From the NCBI GenBank assembly GCA_963753545.1, contig CAVWCQ010000008.1, positions 372,001 to 436,000 on the forward strand: 64,000 nt of DNA, given 5' to 3'. Positions within the stretch are counted from its first letter, which is position 1; the number at the start of each line of letters is the position of its first letter. This document shows positions 46,829 to 55,220 of this stretch, in pieces. The DNA is from CAVWCQ01 sp963753545 (GTDB lineage: Bacteria; Chloroflexota; Anaerolineae; Aggregatilineales; Aggregatilineaceae). A program made the position numbers and the translations under genes. The notes under the pieces were generated by a model, which had not been told where the DNA came from, did no database searches, and was given only the letters and a program-made list of their open reading frames with translations.

Positions 46829-48418
46829 TTAGAGCAGGCCCGAATCTCTTGTTTTCCAGGCGGCGGTGGGCAGGGTGAGGAGCGGTGTCCCGCGCAGGGC
46901 GGATCGCATCGCTTCCCGGTCATCCCAGGGATATTCTTTTGCGCCGAAAGCCATGCTCTGTTCGTGGCCCTTGCCGCAGGCGATCACGAGATCGCCGCGC
47001 CGCGCCAGCGAACAGCCCAGCGCAATGGCCCGCCCCCGGTCCATGACCCGCCAGAAGGTCTCGCCTTCGCTGGCTCCCTTGCTGATCGCACCCTGGGCCA
47101 TTTCGTTCAGAATGCCCGCCAGCAACTCGGTGCGCGGGTCTTCTGCGGTAAAGATGCAAATATCGGCCAGTTCCGCCCCGACCTCAGCCATCAGGCGGCG
47201 TTTCTCCCGATCCCGCAGCCCCGCGCTGCCGAAGATGGCGATCACGCGGCGGTCCGGGGCGATCATCAGCCGGGCGGCTTCGAGGGCGCTTCGTAGGGCG
47301 TTGGGCGTGTGAGCAAAGTCGACCACCGCCATAAAATCCTGGCCTTCCTCGATGCGCTCCATGCGTCCCGGCACAGGCGGCATGCCGCCCACGCCATCAA
47401 ATATGGCGTAACGCAGCCGTTCGGGATCGTCATAGATCACGCCCGCGCAGGCGGCTACCGCTGCCAGAATATTTGAAACGTTAAACGCCCCAACCAGCCG
47501 CGTTTCGACCCGCTGGCGGATGTTGCCGGGTGCGATCAGCATCAGGTGCGTAGCGTCCGGTTCGTATTCCACCAATTCGGCGCGCACATCGACGGGGTAG
47601 AGCGGCTCCAGGGCATAGGTCAGCACATGATCCACCCCTTTGGCGGTCAGCCGGAACAGGTCGGCGCTCGGATCGTCAGCATTGATCACCGCCACTTTCG
47701 GCACGTCGCGTTTGCGGTAGCTGTTGGCGGTTATCTGGAACAGCAGCGACTTGTCGGCGCGGTACTGCTCCCATGTGCCATGAAAATCCAAATGTTCGTG
47801 CGTGACATTGGTCAGCGCGGCGACATCAAATTCGACCCCGTTCACGCGGCCCTGCGCCAACCCGTGCGATGTCGCTTCGATCACGGCATGAGTCAGACCC
47901 GCCTCGACCATCTCGGCGAGATACATGTGGACTTCGTGGGCGGGCGGCGTCGTGACATGCAGGCCCGTTGCCATCTCGCGGTCCCCGATGATCGCGCTGA
48001 CGGTGGTTAGCAGCCCGGTGGAGATTCCCGCCGCTGTCAGAATGCTGTGAATGAGGGTGCAGGTCGTCGTTTTGCCATCTGTTCCGGTGACACCGATCAC
48101 GGTCAGTTTGCGGGATGGGTGTCCGTAATACGCAGAGGCAAGCAGCCCCAGCACCTGCATGCCGTTTTTGACCTGGGCATAAGGAACCGTGCAGTTGACT
48201 TCTTCTGGTGGAAGCTCTCCGACGACAGCCGCCGCGCCGCTGCTTACGGCCTCTGGAATCAGACTGTGCCCATCCACGATTGCGCCGCGCCGTGCCAGAA
48301 AGACTCCGCCAGGCTGAACTGTCTGAGCATTTTCGCTGATCGGAGCCGTGATCTCGGTGTCGGAGTCCGGCGCGGTGATCAGGGAAGGAATCTCGGAGAG
48401 TAAATTACTCAATTTCAT
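46829..48418 (-). CDS. murE: UDP-MurNAc-tripeptide synthetase
   Basis: About 529 residues. It adds the third amino acid to UDP-MurNAc-L-Ala-D-Glu in peptidoglycan synthesis. The ATG at 48418 follows AAGGTGG. Mur ligase motifs: ATP site VIGVTGTDGKTTTCTLI, central ATSHGLAQGRVNGVEFD, the carbamylated-Lys region and VDFAHTPNALRSAL. The substrate motif reads TAEDPRTE, where DAP-adding enzymes have DNPR, so the Arg is kept. This hints at diaminopimelate, but Chloroflexota often use ornithine, so it is uncertain. No other mur gene lies next to it. Confidence 0.92.
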   Translation of the reverse strand: MKLSNLLSEIPSLITAPDSDTEITAPISENAQTVQPGGVFLARRGAIVDGHSLIPEAVSSGAAAVVGELPPEEVNCTVPYAQVKNGMQVLGLLASAYYGHPSRKLTVIGVTGTDGKTTTCTLIHSILTAAGISTGLLTTVSAIIGDREMATGLHVTTPPAHEVHMYLAEMVEAGLTHAVIEATSHGLAQGRVNGVEFDVAALTNVTHEHLDFHGTWEQYRADKSLLFQITANSYRKRDVPKVAVINADDPSADLFRLTAKGVDHVLTYALEPLYPVDVRAELVEYEPDATHLMLIAPGNIRQRVETRLVGAFNVSNILAAVAACAGVIYDDPERLRYAIFDGVGGMPPVPGRMERIEEGQDFMAVVDFAHTPNALRSALEAARLMIAPDRRVIAIFGSAGLRDREKRRLMAEVGAELADICIFTAEDPRTELLAGILNEMAQGAISKGASEGETFWRVMDRGRAIALGCSLARRGDLVIACGKGHEQSMAFGAKEYPWDDREAMRSALRGTPLLTLPTAAWKTRDSGLL

Positions 48419-48532
48419 CACGGCCACCTTCAAGAAAGAAGTCCAATATCTGTCGTATTGTAACCCCAAGCTCCAGAGAGAACCAAGTCCGTTTTACTGG
48501 CTGATTACCAGACCCCTTGCAATTTCGTACAT

Positions 48533-48561
48533 TTACATCTAATAAATTAGTGAAATATACT
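48533..48561 (+). promoter_or_regulatory. Promoter of the patatin gene
   Basis: TTTACA (48533-48538), a 17-base spacer and TATACT (48556-48561), 38 bases before the ATG at 48599. Both boxes match the consensus at five of six positions. Confidence 0.65.
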
Positions 48562-48598
48562 GTGGGCAGGTCACAGGAGTTGAGCGAAGGAAATCAAC

Positions 48599-49765
48599 AT
48601 GAAAATCGGGCTTGCCTTATCGGGCGGTGGATTCCGCGCAACTGCTTACCATTTGGGTGTCCTGGCACGGCTGGCGGCAGAAAACCACCTGGAAGAAGTC
48701 ACTATTCTATCTACTGTCTCCGGCGGCAGCCTGTGCGTCGGGCTGATCTACGCGCTGAACGGCTTTTGCTGGCCCACCAGCGAGGACTATCTCAACAAGG
48801 TTCTTCCCGAAGCACGTGCCCGTCTGACGAGCCTCAACTTTCAGACCGATTTGATCCGGCAGTCCGTGCGCGCACCCTGGCGGTTCTTCCGGCCCAAAGC
48901 GCGCACTTTGTCCCGGCTGATGCAGAAACACTGGGGCGTAACAGCCTATCTCGCTGATATCCCGGATCATCCACGCTGGCTGATCAACGCGACGTGTTAT
49001 GAAACCGGGAAAAACTGGCGCTTCGAGTCGCACCGGATGGGTGATTACAGTTTCGGCTATACGGCTGATACCAGCATTCCCCTCAGCGATGCGATGGCGG
49101 CTTCGGCGGGCTTTCCGGGATTGATCGGTCCGCTGGTGCTGCCGACGCGATCCCGGTCGTGGTTCAAGTATCGCGATATCCTTGAGCAGCCGCATGGCCC
49201 CAAGACGGAAATGATCAAACCACCCTACAGCCAGGTTCACCTGTGGGATGGCGGAGTTTACGACAATCATGGGTTGGAATCGCTGCACGATTTCAGCACG
49301 GGCTGGCCCAAGGATGTTGATTTCCTGGTGGTGAGCGATGGATCGGGCAAGCCGCACGCGGAGCCGTACCGTGTTGGGGCGCGCGTCTTTTTGCGCATCA
49401 TTACGGGCGTGATGATGGACCAGATCCGGTCTCTGCGAGCGCGGGCTATCTTGGAGCGGATCAAAAATCATGACAACAAAGGGGTCTATTTATCGATTGG
49501 CATGAGCTGCCAGCAGGTGATCGAAAATGCTGTCCACAACGCCAATCTGATTGGCCTTTGCGTCGACACGCTTGGCCCTGCCGATGTCGAACGCGCCGGG
49601 AACTTCCCCACCGTGATCCGCCGCCTGACGCAAGACGAGTTTGAACTCCTGTTCCGGCACGGCTTCGAGGTGACAAACTGCACGCTCTTCGCCTACTATC
49701 CCGACATGTTCCAGCGCGTTTCCTACAGCCCACAGCTCACCATCCCGGAACCCGCTTCAATGTGA
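48599..49765 (+). CDS. Patatin-like phospholipase
   Basis: A 388-residue protein. The oxyanion loop is LALSGGGFRATAYHLGVL. The Ser of the dyad lies in ILSTVSGGSLCVGLIYAL, and the Asp in HLWDGGVYDNHGLESLHDF (DGG). Between them is SIPLSDAMAASAGFPGLIGP, a standard patatin segment. It has no signal peptide. It probably hydrolyses membrane or storage lipids. AGGAAATCAAC precedes the ATG. It stands alone between its promoter and a strong terminator that serves the opposite strand. Confidence 0.9.
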   Translation: MKIGLALSGGGFRATAYHLGVLARLAAENHLEEVTILSTVSGGSLCVGLIYALNGFCWPTSEDYLNKVLPEARARLTSLNFQTDLIRQSVRAPWRFFRPKARTLSRLMQKHWGVTAYLADIPDHPRWLINATCYETGKNWRFESHRMGDYSFGYTADTSIPLSDAMAASAGFPGLIGPLVLPTRSRSWFKYRDILEQPHGPKTEMIKPPYSQVHLWDGGVYDNHGLESLHDFSTGWPKDVDFLVVSDGSGKPHAEPYRVGARVFLRIITGVMMDQIRSLRARAILERIKNHDNKGVYLSIGMSCQQVIENAVHNANLIGLCVDTLGPADVERAGNFPTVIRRLTQDEFELLFRHGFEVTNCTLFAYYPDMFQRVSYSPQLTIPEPASM

Positions 49766-49776
49766 CGCTGCAAAAA

Positions 49777-49804
49777 CGCCAGGGATCCGCGCGGATCCCT
49801 GGCG
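49777..49804 (-). terminator. Perfect 28-bp palindromic terminator
   Basis: CGCCAGGGATCCGC is followed by its exact complement; on the minus strand TTTTTG comes next. It lies one base after the PIN toxin stop codon and ends that transcript. It may also stop the convergent patatin transcript. Confidence 0.85.
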
Positions 49805-49805
49805 T

Positions 49806-50249
49806 CTACAATGAGATCAGTTTGATACGATCTGCAAAGCGTTTCATGTCCTCAACATTGGTGGTTAGTAAGGTGTCGATTTCGTAGGCCAACATGGTCG
49901 CGATTATATTAGCATCATGAACCTGTTTCCCGCCTGTTGGATAGATTTTCAGAAGTTCAAGCAATTGGGCGGTAACGGCTTCCGTTTCGTCTGCTATTTT
50001 GAAGATCACACGCATGGTTGTAATGTGTGTTGTGACCTGCTCAACGGTCAGGGGATTCATAAACGACTGCTGGCGAGTGACTTGAGCAATATATTCGCGG
50101 ATGACTTGTCGGCTAATCCACATCTCTGTATTGGCGATGATTTGATCCCGAACCACCGTTTGCGCCTGTTCATGAAGTGGAAACTGTGAAACCGTTGCTC
50201 TCAGTAAAATATTGGTATCTACGAAGGCTTTACCGTTCGTCGTCGCCAT
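49806..50249 (-). CDS. PIN-domain ribonuclease toxin (VapC-like)
   Basis: About 147 residues. It has the PIN pattern of acidic residues: AFVDTNILLRATVSQF, then ISRQVIREYIAQ, GKQVHDANIIATMLAYEI and LLTTNVEDMKRF. The start at 50249 (MATTNGKAFVDTN) lies inside the antitoxin 3' end, so the genes overlap by about 20 bases. PIN toxins cleave RNA, often tRNA or rRNA, when the antitoxin is lost. Confidence 0.9.
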   Translation of the reverse strand: MATTNGKAFVDTNILLRATVSQFPLHEQAQTVVRDQIIANTEMWISRQVIREYIAQVTRQQSFMNPLTVEQVTTHITTMRVIFKIADETEAVTAQLLELLKIYPTGGKQVHDANIIATMLAYEIDTLLTTNVEDMKRFADRIKLISL

Positions 50250-50445
50250 ACCAATCCTCACGCCGATCCGAGAAATCTGGCGAAACCGGACCTAAATCCA
50301 CGATCAGCGAATCGAATAATGCCGTGCGCTCTTGGGCGGTCAGTTGGCGATAGTGGGCGCGTTCCTGAAGATAAGCAAAAAGCGCCCGCTGTTCCTGTGG
50401 CGTGAGTTGATCAACCAGTTTGACAACTTCGCTGTACGATACCAT
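50230..50445 (-). CDS. Antitoxin of the PIN toxin
   Basis: A 71-residue protein: helical N-terminus (SYSEVVKLVDQLTPQEQRAL), a second helix (AHYRQLTAQERTALFDSL) and an acidic tail SDRREDWYGDDER, typical of the part that blocks a PIN active site. It has no classic DNA-binding motif I can name. A strong Shine-Dalgarno (AAGGAG) precedes the ATG, and an extended -10 promoter lies at 50471-50479. The toxin gene overlaps its 3' end. Confidence 0.82.
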   Translation of the reverse strand: MVSYSEVVKLVDQLTPQEQRALFAYLQERAHYRQLTAQERTALFDSLIVDLGPVSPDFSDRREDWYGDDER

Positions 50446-50470
50446 GTTTGCTGCTCCTTTCTTTGCCTTA

Positions 50471-50479
50471 ATTATACCA
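50471..50479 (-). promoter_or_regulatory. Extended -10 promoter of the toxin-antitoxin pair
   Basis: On the minus strand TGGTATAAT lies 26 bases before the antitoxin ATG at 50445. Confidence 0.65.
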
Positions 50480-50497
50480 TCGCAAGATAAACAAAAA

Positions 50498-50524
50498 CGC
50501 CGGGGATCAGCATGATCCCTGGCG
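50498..50524 (-). terminator. Intrinsic terminator of the ATP synthase operon
   Basis: Twelve-base arms (CGCCGGGGATCA / TGATCCCTGGCG, one G-T pair) with a three-base loop; on the minus strand TTTTTGTTT follows. It lies 32 bases after the atpF stop and just before the toxin-antitoxin promoter. Its sequence resembles the terminator at 49777. Confidence 0.88.
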
Positions 50525-50556
50525 TCGGATGTTTCAATGAAAGTCGGGCGCAGTGG

Positions 50557-51258
50557 TTAGCGCAGGCTCGCAGAGAGGGCAGCCAGACCGCCCCGCACGC
50601 TGCCATCCACCACTTTATCGCCGGAACGCAGCACCAGCCCACCAAGAATGTCGGGTTCTACGCGGTACTCGACCTGCTCCGCCCCCGTGACTTTCTTGAC
50701 CTCGGCCTGTTCGTCAGCGGTCAGAGGAACGGCGCTCACGACTTCGACCTGCTTGCCCAGATTGCGAGCGTCGGCGGGAATGTCGGAGAAGAACTTCTTG
50801 ATCACCGTGCGCTGTTTGTTGGCGTCCATCGTTTCGCCAATCAATCGTTCGGCGGCAGCCATCGCCAGGGACGCGATCTGATCGCGCGTGTCGGCCAGAA
50901 TGCGGTTGCGCTCTTCTTCGGCCTGTGTGCGCGACTGGGCGCGACGTTCTTCCGCTTCACGAGTCGCTTCTTGCAGCGCCTGCCGGACCTGATCCTCACC
51001 GCGCTGCCGTGCTTCATCGAGCAGTTTCTGGCTCTCGGCGCGGGCCTGGGCGAGAATCCGATCCCGTTCGCGTTCGGCGTTCTGGCGCGCCTGTTCAGCG
51101 GCGCGGGCGTCTTCTAACCCCTGGGCGATCTTCTCGGCGCGCTGATCCAGCATATTGAGGATGCGCGGCCAGACGAATTTGCCCAGCAGGAAGAGAAGCA
51201 GGCTGAAGTTCAAACACTGAAAGATTAAAAATCCGAGATTGATACCTAGTTTGTCCAC
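50557..51258 (-). CDS. atpF: ATP synthase b subunit fused to the C-terminal part of delta
   Basis: A 233-residue protein. Residues 1-30 are the membrane anchor and opening of subunit b (LGFLIFQCLNFSLLLFLLGK, then WPRILNMLDQRAEKIAQGLE). Residues 30-150 are a long charged coiled coil (ARAAEQARQNAERERDRI). From about residue 165 the sequence changes to VEVVSAVPLTADEQAEVKKV, then VEPDILGGLVLRSGDKVVDG, which is the C-terminal domain of subunit delta/OSCP. The helical N-terminal domain of delta is not present. This is the last gene of the operon; the F1 genes are not in the window. Confidence 0.88.
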   Translation of the reverse strand: MDKLGINLGFLIFQCLNFSLLLFLLGKFVWPRILNMLDQRAEKIAQGLEDARAAEQARQNAERERDRILAQARAESQKLLDEARQRGEDQVRQALQEATREAEERRAQSRTQAEEERNRILADTRDQIASLAMAAAERLIGETMDANKQRTVIKKFFSDIPADARNLGKQVEVVSAVPLTADEQAEVKKVTGAEQVEYRVEPDILGGLVLRSGDKVVDGSVRGGLAALSASLR

Positions 51259-51278
51259 GCTGACCTCCTGTCAGTCCG

Positions 51279-51524
51279 TTAGATTACGAACAGGATGATC
51301 AGAGACACGACCAGAGCGTAAATAGCTACCGCTTCCGCAAACGCAATGCCCAGGATCATGTTGGTGATAATTTGCCCCGACGCATCCGGATTGCGACCAA
51401 TCGCCGTCAGAGCGCCTTGCACAACCAGGCCGATGCCGATACCGGGTCCGATCACACCGATCATCGCCAGGCCAGCCCCAATCGTTTTCATTGCACTGAT
51501 AAAATCCGTACCACTAATCTGCAT
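51279..51524 (-). CDS. atpE: ATP synthase c subunit
   Basis: An 81-residue proteolipid with two membrane helices: GAGLAMIGVIGPGIGIGLVV and ILGIAFAEAVAIYALVVSLI, joined by the polar loop GRNPDASGQ (R-N-P). The ion-binding Glu lies in FAEAVAIY. The residue after it is Ala rather than Ser or Thr, which fits a proton-type ring rather than a sodium-type ring. It lies between atpB and atpF. Confidence 0.95.
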   Translation of the reverse strand: MQISGTDFISAMKTIGAGLAMIGVIGPGIGIGLVVQGALTAIGRNPDASGQIITNMILGIAFAEAVAIYALVVSLIILFVI

Positions 51525-51562
51525 GAATGCCTCCAGTCGGTTGCAGACGAAAAGAAACCGAG

Positions 51563-52666
51563 TTATTCGTGAGCGTGTTCTGCTTCATCCGGGTGATCGT
51601 GTCCCTGCATCGCCATAGCCGCAAAGACCAGGAACAACATTCCAAACACAAAGGCCTGGATCACGCCGACGAACAGTTCAAACCCGTAGATGAAGAAGGG
51701 CACAAGCGCTCCAGCCAGGAACGGGATGACAAAGAGCAGCACCTGTCCGGCAAAGATATTGCCAAAAAGACGGAAGCCAAAGCTGATGATACGCGAGATT
51801 TCCGAGATGATCTCCAGGAACCCGACGGCGAAATCCATCAACCCCATTGGCTTGCGGTCCAGGTTACCCAGGGCAGGGGTGTTGATGAACTTGCTGAAGT
51901 ACATGCCGCCCAGCGCTCGAATGCCGAAATACTGCACCGCGAGCACTGCCAGGATCGCCAGCCCCAACGTCATATTGAGGTCGGTTGCCGCGGCACGGAC
52001 AAAAGAGGTGACAACGTGAATATTGCCGTTCGGGGCTGCTGCCTCTGCCGTTGTTCCCTCACCCGCTTCACCTTCTGCAACAGCATGCTCCTCGCCATTT
52101 TCCTTAGCGTGGCAGGCTTCGTAGTCCGCTTCGGTGGCGCGTGTTCCGGAATTCAACACTTCTTCGTTCTTCAGCGTAATGCCATTTTTCTCATAGCCGC
52201 TGATGCCGTCTTCGGCGCAGTGCATCAGGCCAACGCTGTCCACGCCGGGGACAAGTTCCAGCCAGTTCGCCGCCAGCACGAAGATAAAGAGAGTCGCCAT
52301 GAAGGGGAATATCTTGCGGGCGTGCGGGCCAGCCGTGGACTTCGCCACACCGTACAGCGCGTCCGTCAAAAATTCAAACAGACCTTGCAGGCGTCCGGGA
52401 ATCTCTTTGACTTGCCGGGTCGCACCGAAGGCAAACAACAGAACGATCAGATCGGCCAACAGCGTTCCAATAATCGTGTTGGTGATCGTCAGGCCCTTGA
52501 CGCCGCCGCAGTCGGTGCAGAGTTTTTCGCCCGGCACGGTGATCACGGGCAGGGCCATCGCGATACCCGCTTTGGGCAGCAGCAAAAATGGCACCAACCC
52601 GCAGAACAGAACTGCGGCTATCAAAATGCCTATAAAAATGACTAATCCTCTCGTATTCCTGCTCAA
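51563..52666 (-). CDS. atpB: ATP synthase a subunit
   Basis: About 367 residues from a TTG at 52666, chosen because AAAGGAG sits eight bases upstream (protein starts LSRNTRGLVIFIG). The conserved channel helix is ISEISRIISFGFRLFGNIFA with the essential Arg in GFRLFGN, and the last helix has GVIQAFVFGMLFLVFAAMA. Between two middle helices there is an acidic loop of about 70 residues (EEVLNSGTRATEADYEACHA and a Glu/Ala-rich stretch), longer than usual. The frame stays open upstream into an AtpZ-like region, so a fused protein is possible. Confidence 0.92.
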   Translation of the reverse strand: MSRNTRGLVIFIGILIAAVLFCGLVPFLLLPKAGIAMALPVITVPGEKLCTDCGGVKGLTITNTIIGTLLADLIVLLFAFGATRQVKEIPGRLQGLFEFLTDALYGVAKSTAGPHARKIFPFMATLFIFVLAANWLELVPGVDSVGLMHCAEDGISGYEKNGITLKNEEVLNSGTRATEADYEACHAKENGEEHAVAEGEAGEGTTAEAAAPNGNIHVVTSFVRAAATDLNMTLGLAILAVLAVQYFGIRALGGMYFSKFINTPALGNLDRKPMGLMDFAVGFLEIISEISRIISFGFRLFGNIFAGQVLLFVIPFLAGALVPFFIYGFELFVGVIQAFVFGMLFLVFAAMAMQGHDHPDEAEHAHE

Positions 52667-52958
52667 GGGCGCTTCTCCTTTGGTGGTGACGAGTTCAGGC
52701 TTGCTAGGCGTGCTGGAGGTTCTGATCTGCGCCGTGGCCGAGAGCACCATGCGGACCATCACGAATAACCCCAGCGGGACGCTCAGCAGTACCAGCCCCA
52801 GCGTAAAAACAGGTTGTGTATGAAGCCTGGAGTTCGATAAATAAACCGGCAAATAAGGCCGCGAAAACGATAATCACAGTTGAACAGCCGGACTGCCCGG
52901 CAATGGCTGCCATGGCTAGATTGCGATAATACGTGTTCGGCTGCGGTTTACGGTCCAC
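52667..52958 (-). CDS. AtpZ-like small membrane protein, frameshifted and open into atpB
   Basis: A GTG at 52958 opens MDRKPQPNTYYRNLAMAAIA, then GQSGCSTVIIVFAALFAGLF. After an extra A near 52840 the second half reads SRLHTQPVFTLGLVLLSVPL. This is the two-helix pattern of AtpZ/AtpI-type proteins (GC.......G..LD....T.P.F..G). It matches both halves of the next gene upstream. No stop codon separates it from atpB in the present sequence. Either it is fused to subunit a, or another indel hides its stop. Confidence 0.65.
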
Positions 52959-53093
52959 GAAAGCCTCTTATTTGATGTTGCCAGGGAGGTCCCCTTAATA
53001 CCCCAAAATGAGTCGGAATATCCTATCATTTTGCACGTACCGCACTTCGTTAGGCACGAGTGGCTTGTTGGGGAGAAAAACAACCCTAAAAGC

Positions 53094-53558
53094 CTAACCG
53101 ACCCCCCCTAAAACGTCAAAATCTCGTCTCAGGTAAGACTGTGAAACCAGTCTGTATAGACTGATAGGCACGCTGATCAAAGCCAGCCCGATGCTAAATA
53201 CCGGATGCGTATCTAACCGCGAATCCAGGAACATACCCACGAACATTCCGGCAAAAACCAGGACGACGGTGATACAGCCTGCTTGCCCGGCTACCGCTTT
53301 CAGGGCCGTTTGCTTCGATAGTCTGTGGAGCGTCCACAGCAGCGCAGCCGGAACAGCCAGGATCATCGCGCCGATGCTAAAAAACGGGTGCAGACCGGTC
53401 ACTTGAAAGTCCAGCAGCATGCCAGCGCCTGCTGCCAGCAGGATAAAGACCAGAGTGGAACAGCCAGCCTCTCCGAATACAAGTTGTAGGGCCGCCCGGC
53501 GTTGCTCGTCTGGCGCTCGTTTGGGCTGCATCACTGGAGTTCCCGTGACGGATGGCAT
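53094..53558 (-). CDS. Duplicated AtpZ-like protein at the head of the ATP synthase operon
   Basis: A 154-residue protein with two copies of a two-helix unit: EAGCSTLVFILLAAGAGMLL with HPFFSIGAMILAVPAALLW, then QAGCITVVLVFAGMFVGMFL with HPVFSIGLALISVPISLY. Each unit keeps the Gly-Cys, LD and HPxFSIG marks of AtpZ-type accessory proteins, which are encoded before atpB in many bacteria and are linked to assembly or Mg2+ transport. With the next gene there are three units in a row. Confidence 0.75.
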   Translation of the reverse strand: MPSVTGTPVMQPKRAPDEQRRAALQLVFGEAGCSTLVFILLAAGAGMLLDFQVTGLHPFFSIGAMILAVPAALLWTLHRLSKQTALKAVAGQAGCITVVLVFAGMFVGMFLDSRLDTHPVFSIGLALISVPISLYRLVSQSYLRRDFDVLGGVG

Positions 53559-53708
53559 CGTAATCCTGTGCGTTGTCTCACGATCCTAGCAGAAATAAAT
53601 CGCAAATGCAAAAAAAATCACAAACATCTTTTTTATAGACTGGGCTGCAACGAGATGGGAACTGCACTCATCTAACCAGATGATAAAAAAACTAATGGGA
53701 GAGCCGCA

Positions 53709-54452
53709 ATGCCACGTTTTGATACACCGATTATCACCAATGATTTCAGCGTTGACCGGGTGCTGAACAGCGGTCTCCCGGTTGCCCTGTTGATCGAGAA
53801 CGGCAGCCAGAATGCGTCGCTCGAAGAGTTGCTGCGGCAGGTCGCTAAAAACGACGCCGGGCGTGTGCTGGTCGTCAAGCTGAACGCAGCGGAAAATCCG
53901 CAAACAGCGGCGAAATGGAACGCGCCAGCCGGAGCGTTGATCACCTTCCGCGATGGGCGCGAAGTCTCGCGCGCGAATGCCGTTAGTTCGAGCAGTTTCC
54001 GGGAGCACGTCTCCTATCTGCTTGGTCGTGGCCCCAAACCCGCCGAACCGTCCGCGCCGCCCCCACAGCAGACCGCTACATCGGGGCAGTCGCACAGCGC
54101 TGGATCGGCTTCGGCGCAATCAGCGCCCGCGCATCCGGTCACAGTGACGGATTCCAGCTTCAAGCAGGAAGTCTTGCAGAGCGATCTGCCTGTGCTGGTC
54201 GATCTGTGGGCGGCGTGGTGCGGCCCCTGCCGGATGATCGCGCCTGTCGTGGAAAAAATGGCGAAGGATTACGCGGGTCGGCTGAAGGTCGCCAAGCTGA
54301 ACGTCGATGAAAATCCGCTCACGGCGATGAATTTCCAGGTGCAGGGCATCCCCACGCTGCTGATCTTCAAGGGCGGCAAGCTGGTGGATCGCATTGTCGG
54401 CGCTGCGCCGGAACCCATGCTGCGGGGCCGGGTAGACGCGGCGCTGCGCTAG
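53709..54452 (+). CDS. Double thioredoxin: degenerate N-domain plus active C-domain
   Basis: A 247-residue cytoplasmic protein. Residues 1-105 have a thioredoxin-like outline (FSVDRVLNSGLPVALLIENG ... VLVVKLNAAENPQTAAKW, then APAGALITFRDGREV) but no CxxC. A Pro/Ser/Ala linker (about 108-140) leads to a full thioredoxin: LVDLWAAWCGPCRMIAPVVE (WCGPC at about 170-174), VAKLNVDENPLTAMNF and VQGIPTLLIFKGGK with the cis-Pro. The N-domain may bind substrates or a partner. It is divergent from the ATP synthase operon. Confidence 0.92.
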   Translation: MPRFDTPIITNDFSVDRVLNSGLPVALLIENGSQNASLEELLRQVAKNDAGRVLVVKLNAAENPQTAAKWNAPAGALITFRDGREVSRANAVSSSSFREHVSYLLGRGPKPAEPSAPPPQQTATSGQSHSAGSASAQSAPAHPVTVTDSSFKQEVLQSDLPVLVDLWAAWCGPCRMIAPVVEKMAKDYAGRLKVAKLNVDENPLTAMNFQVQGIPTLLIFKGGKLVDRIVGAAPEPMLRGRVDAALR

Positions 54453-54477
54453 ATCCTTACGCCGAACATCCTTTCCT

Positions 54478-54502
54478 TGTAGGGGTAGGGCTTGCCCTAC
54501 CC
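54478..54502. repeat. GTAG-headed REP palindrome
   Basis: TGTAG is followed by GGGTAGGGC, TT and GCCCTACCC: a GTAG tetranucleotide and a hairpin, as in REP elements mobilised by REP-associated transposases. Confidence 0.7.
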
Positions 54503-54560
54503 TCAGCCCATCCACTACAATTAAACCATCGCGCCTTCGAGCGGAGTTGTAAAACAACAC

Positions 54561-55207
54561 ATGGGCACTCAAACGCTCTCCCCCCCTTTGAGCCTACCAG
54601 CGGGTGAAGTGATCGCCGTTGATGTCGCGGCGGATGTGTATCTGGCGCAGTATGCGCAGCACCATCACGAATGGGTGAAGGGAGTTGTTCTCCGCATGTC
54701 TCCTGAATCGCTGCGTCATGCCCTGCTAACCAAATATTTCCTCGAACTGCTCGACGCCTATTTTTCTCTCCGCCCCATTGGCAGGGCGCTGGATGAGCCG
54801 TTCGTCATGCGCCTGGAAAGCCCAACTCTTTCCGCCAGCCCGACGTGATGGTCATCCTGAACAGCAACCCCGGCAAACTGACCGAAACCGCGATGATCGG
54901 CCCGGCGGAATCTGCATCGAGGTCGTTTCGCCGGAGAGCGCAACACGGGATTATGGCGACAAGTTTATTGAATATGAGGAAGCCGGAGTCCGGGAATATT
55001 GGCTGATCGATCCCCGGCGGCAGCGTTGCGACTTTAACCGTCTGGGGGAATTCTGGCGTCTATACGCCGATTACGCCGGATGAACAGGGGATTTATGGAA
55101 CGCCTTTGCTGCCTGGTTTAGCGCTGCATGTTCCAATACTCTGGCAGCAGAGTCTTCCAAATGTGGTCGATATTGTGCGGGCCGTGCAGGAGATGCTGCG
55201 AGAGTAG
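54561..55207 (+). CDS. Uma2-family (DUF820) PD-(D/E)xK-like protein, frameshifted
   Basis: About 214 residues in four frames. Motifs in order: HHEWVKGVVLRMSPESLRHA, SFRQPDVMVILNSNPGKLTE, GICIEVVSPESATRDYGDKF and YEEAGVREYWLIDPRRQ, then TPITPDEQGIYGTPLLPGL. The segments PDVMVIL and IEVVSPES are the core of the restriction-endonuclease-like Uma2 family common in cyanobacteria and Chloroflexota. Breaks lie near 54828 (base missing), 54908 (base missing) and 55060 (extra C). The cellular role is unknown. Confidence 0.85.
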
Positions 55208-55220
55208 ATTAATAAAAGTT

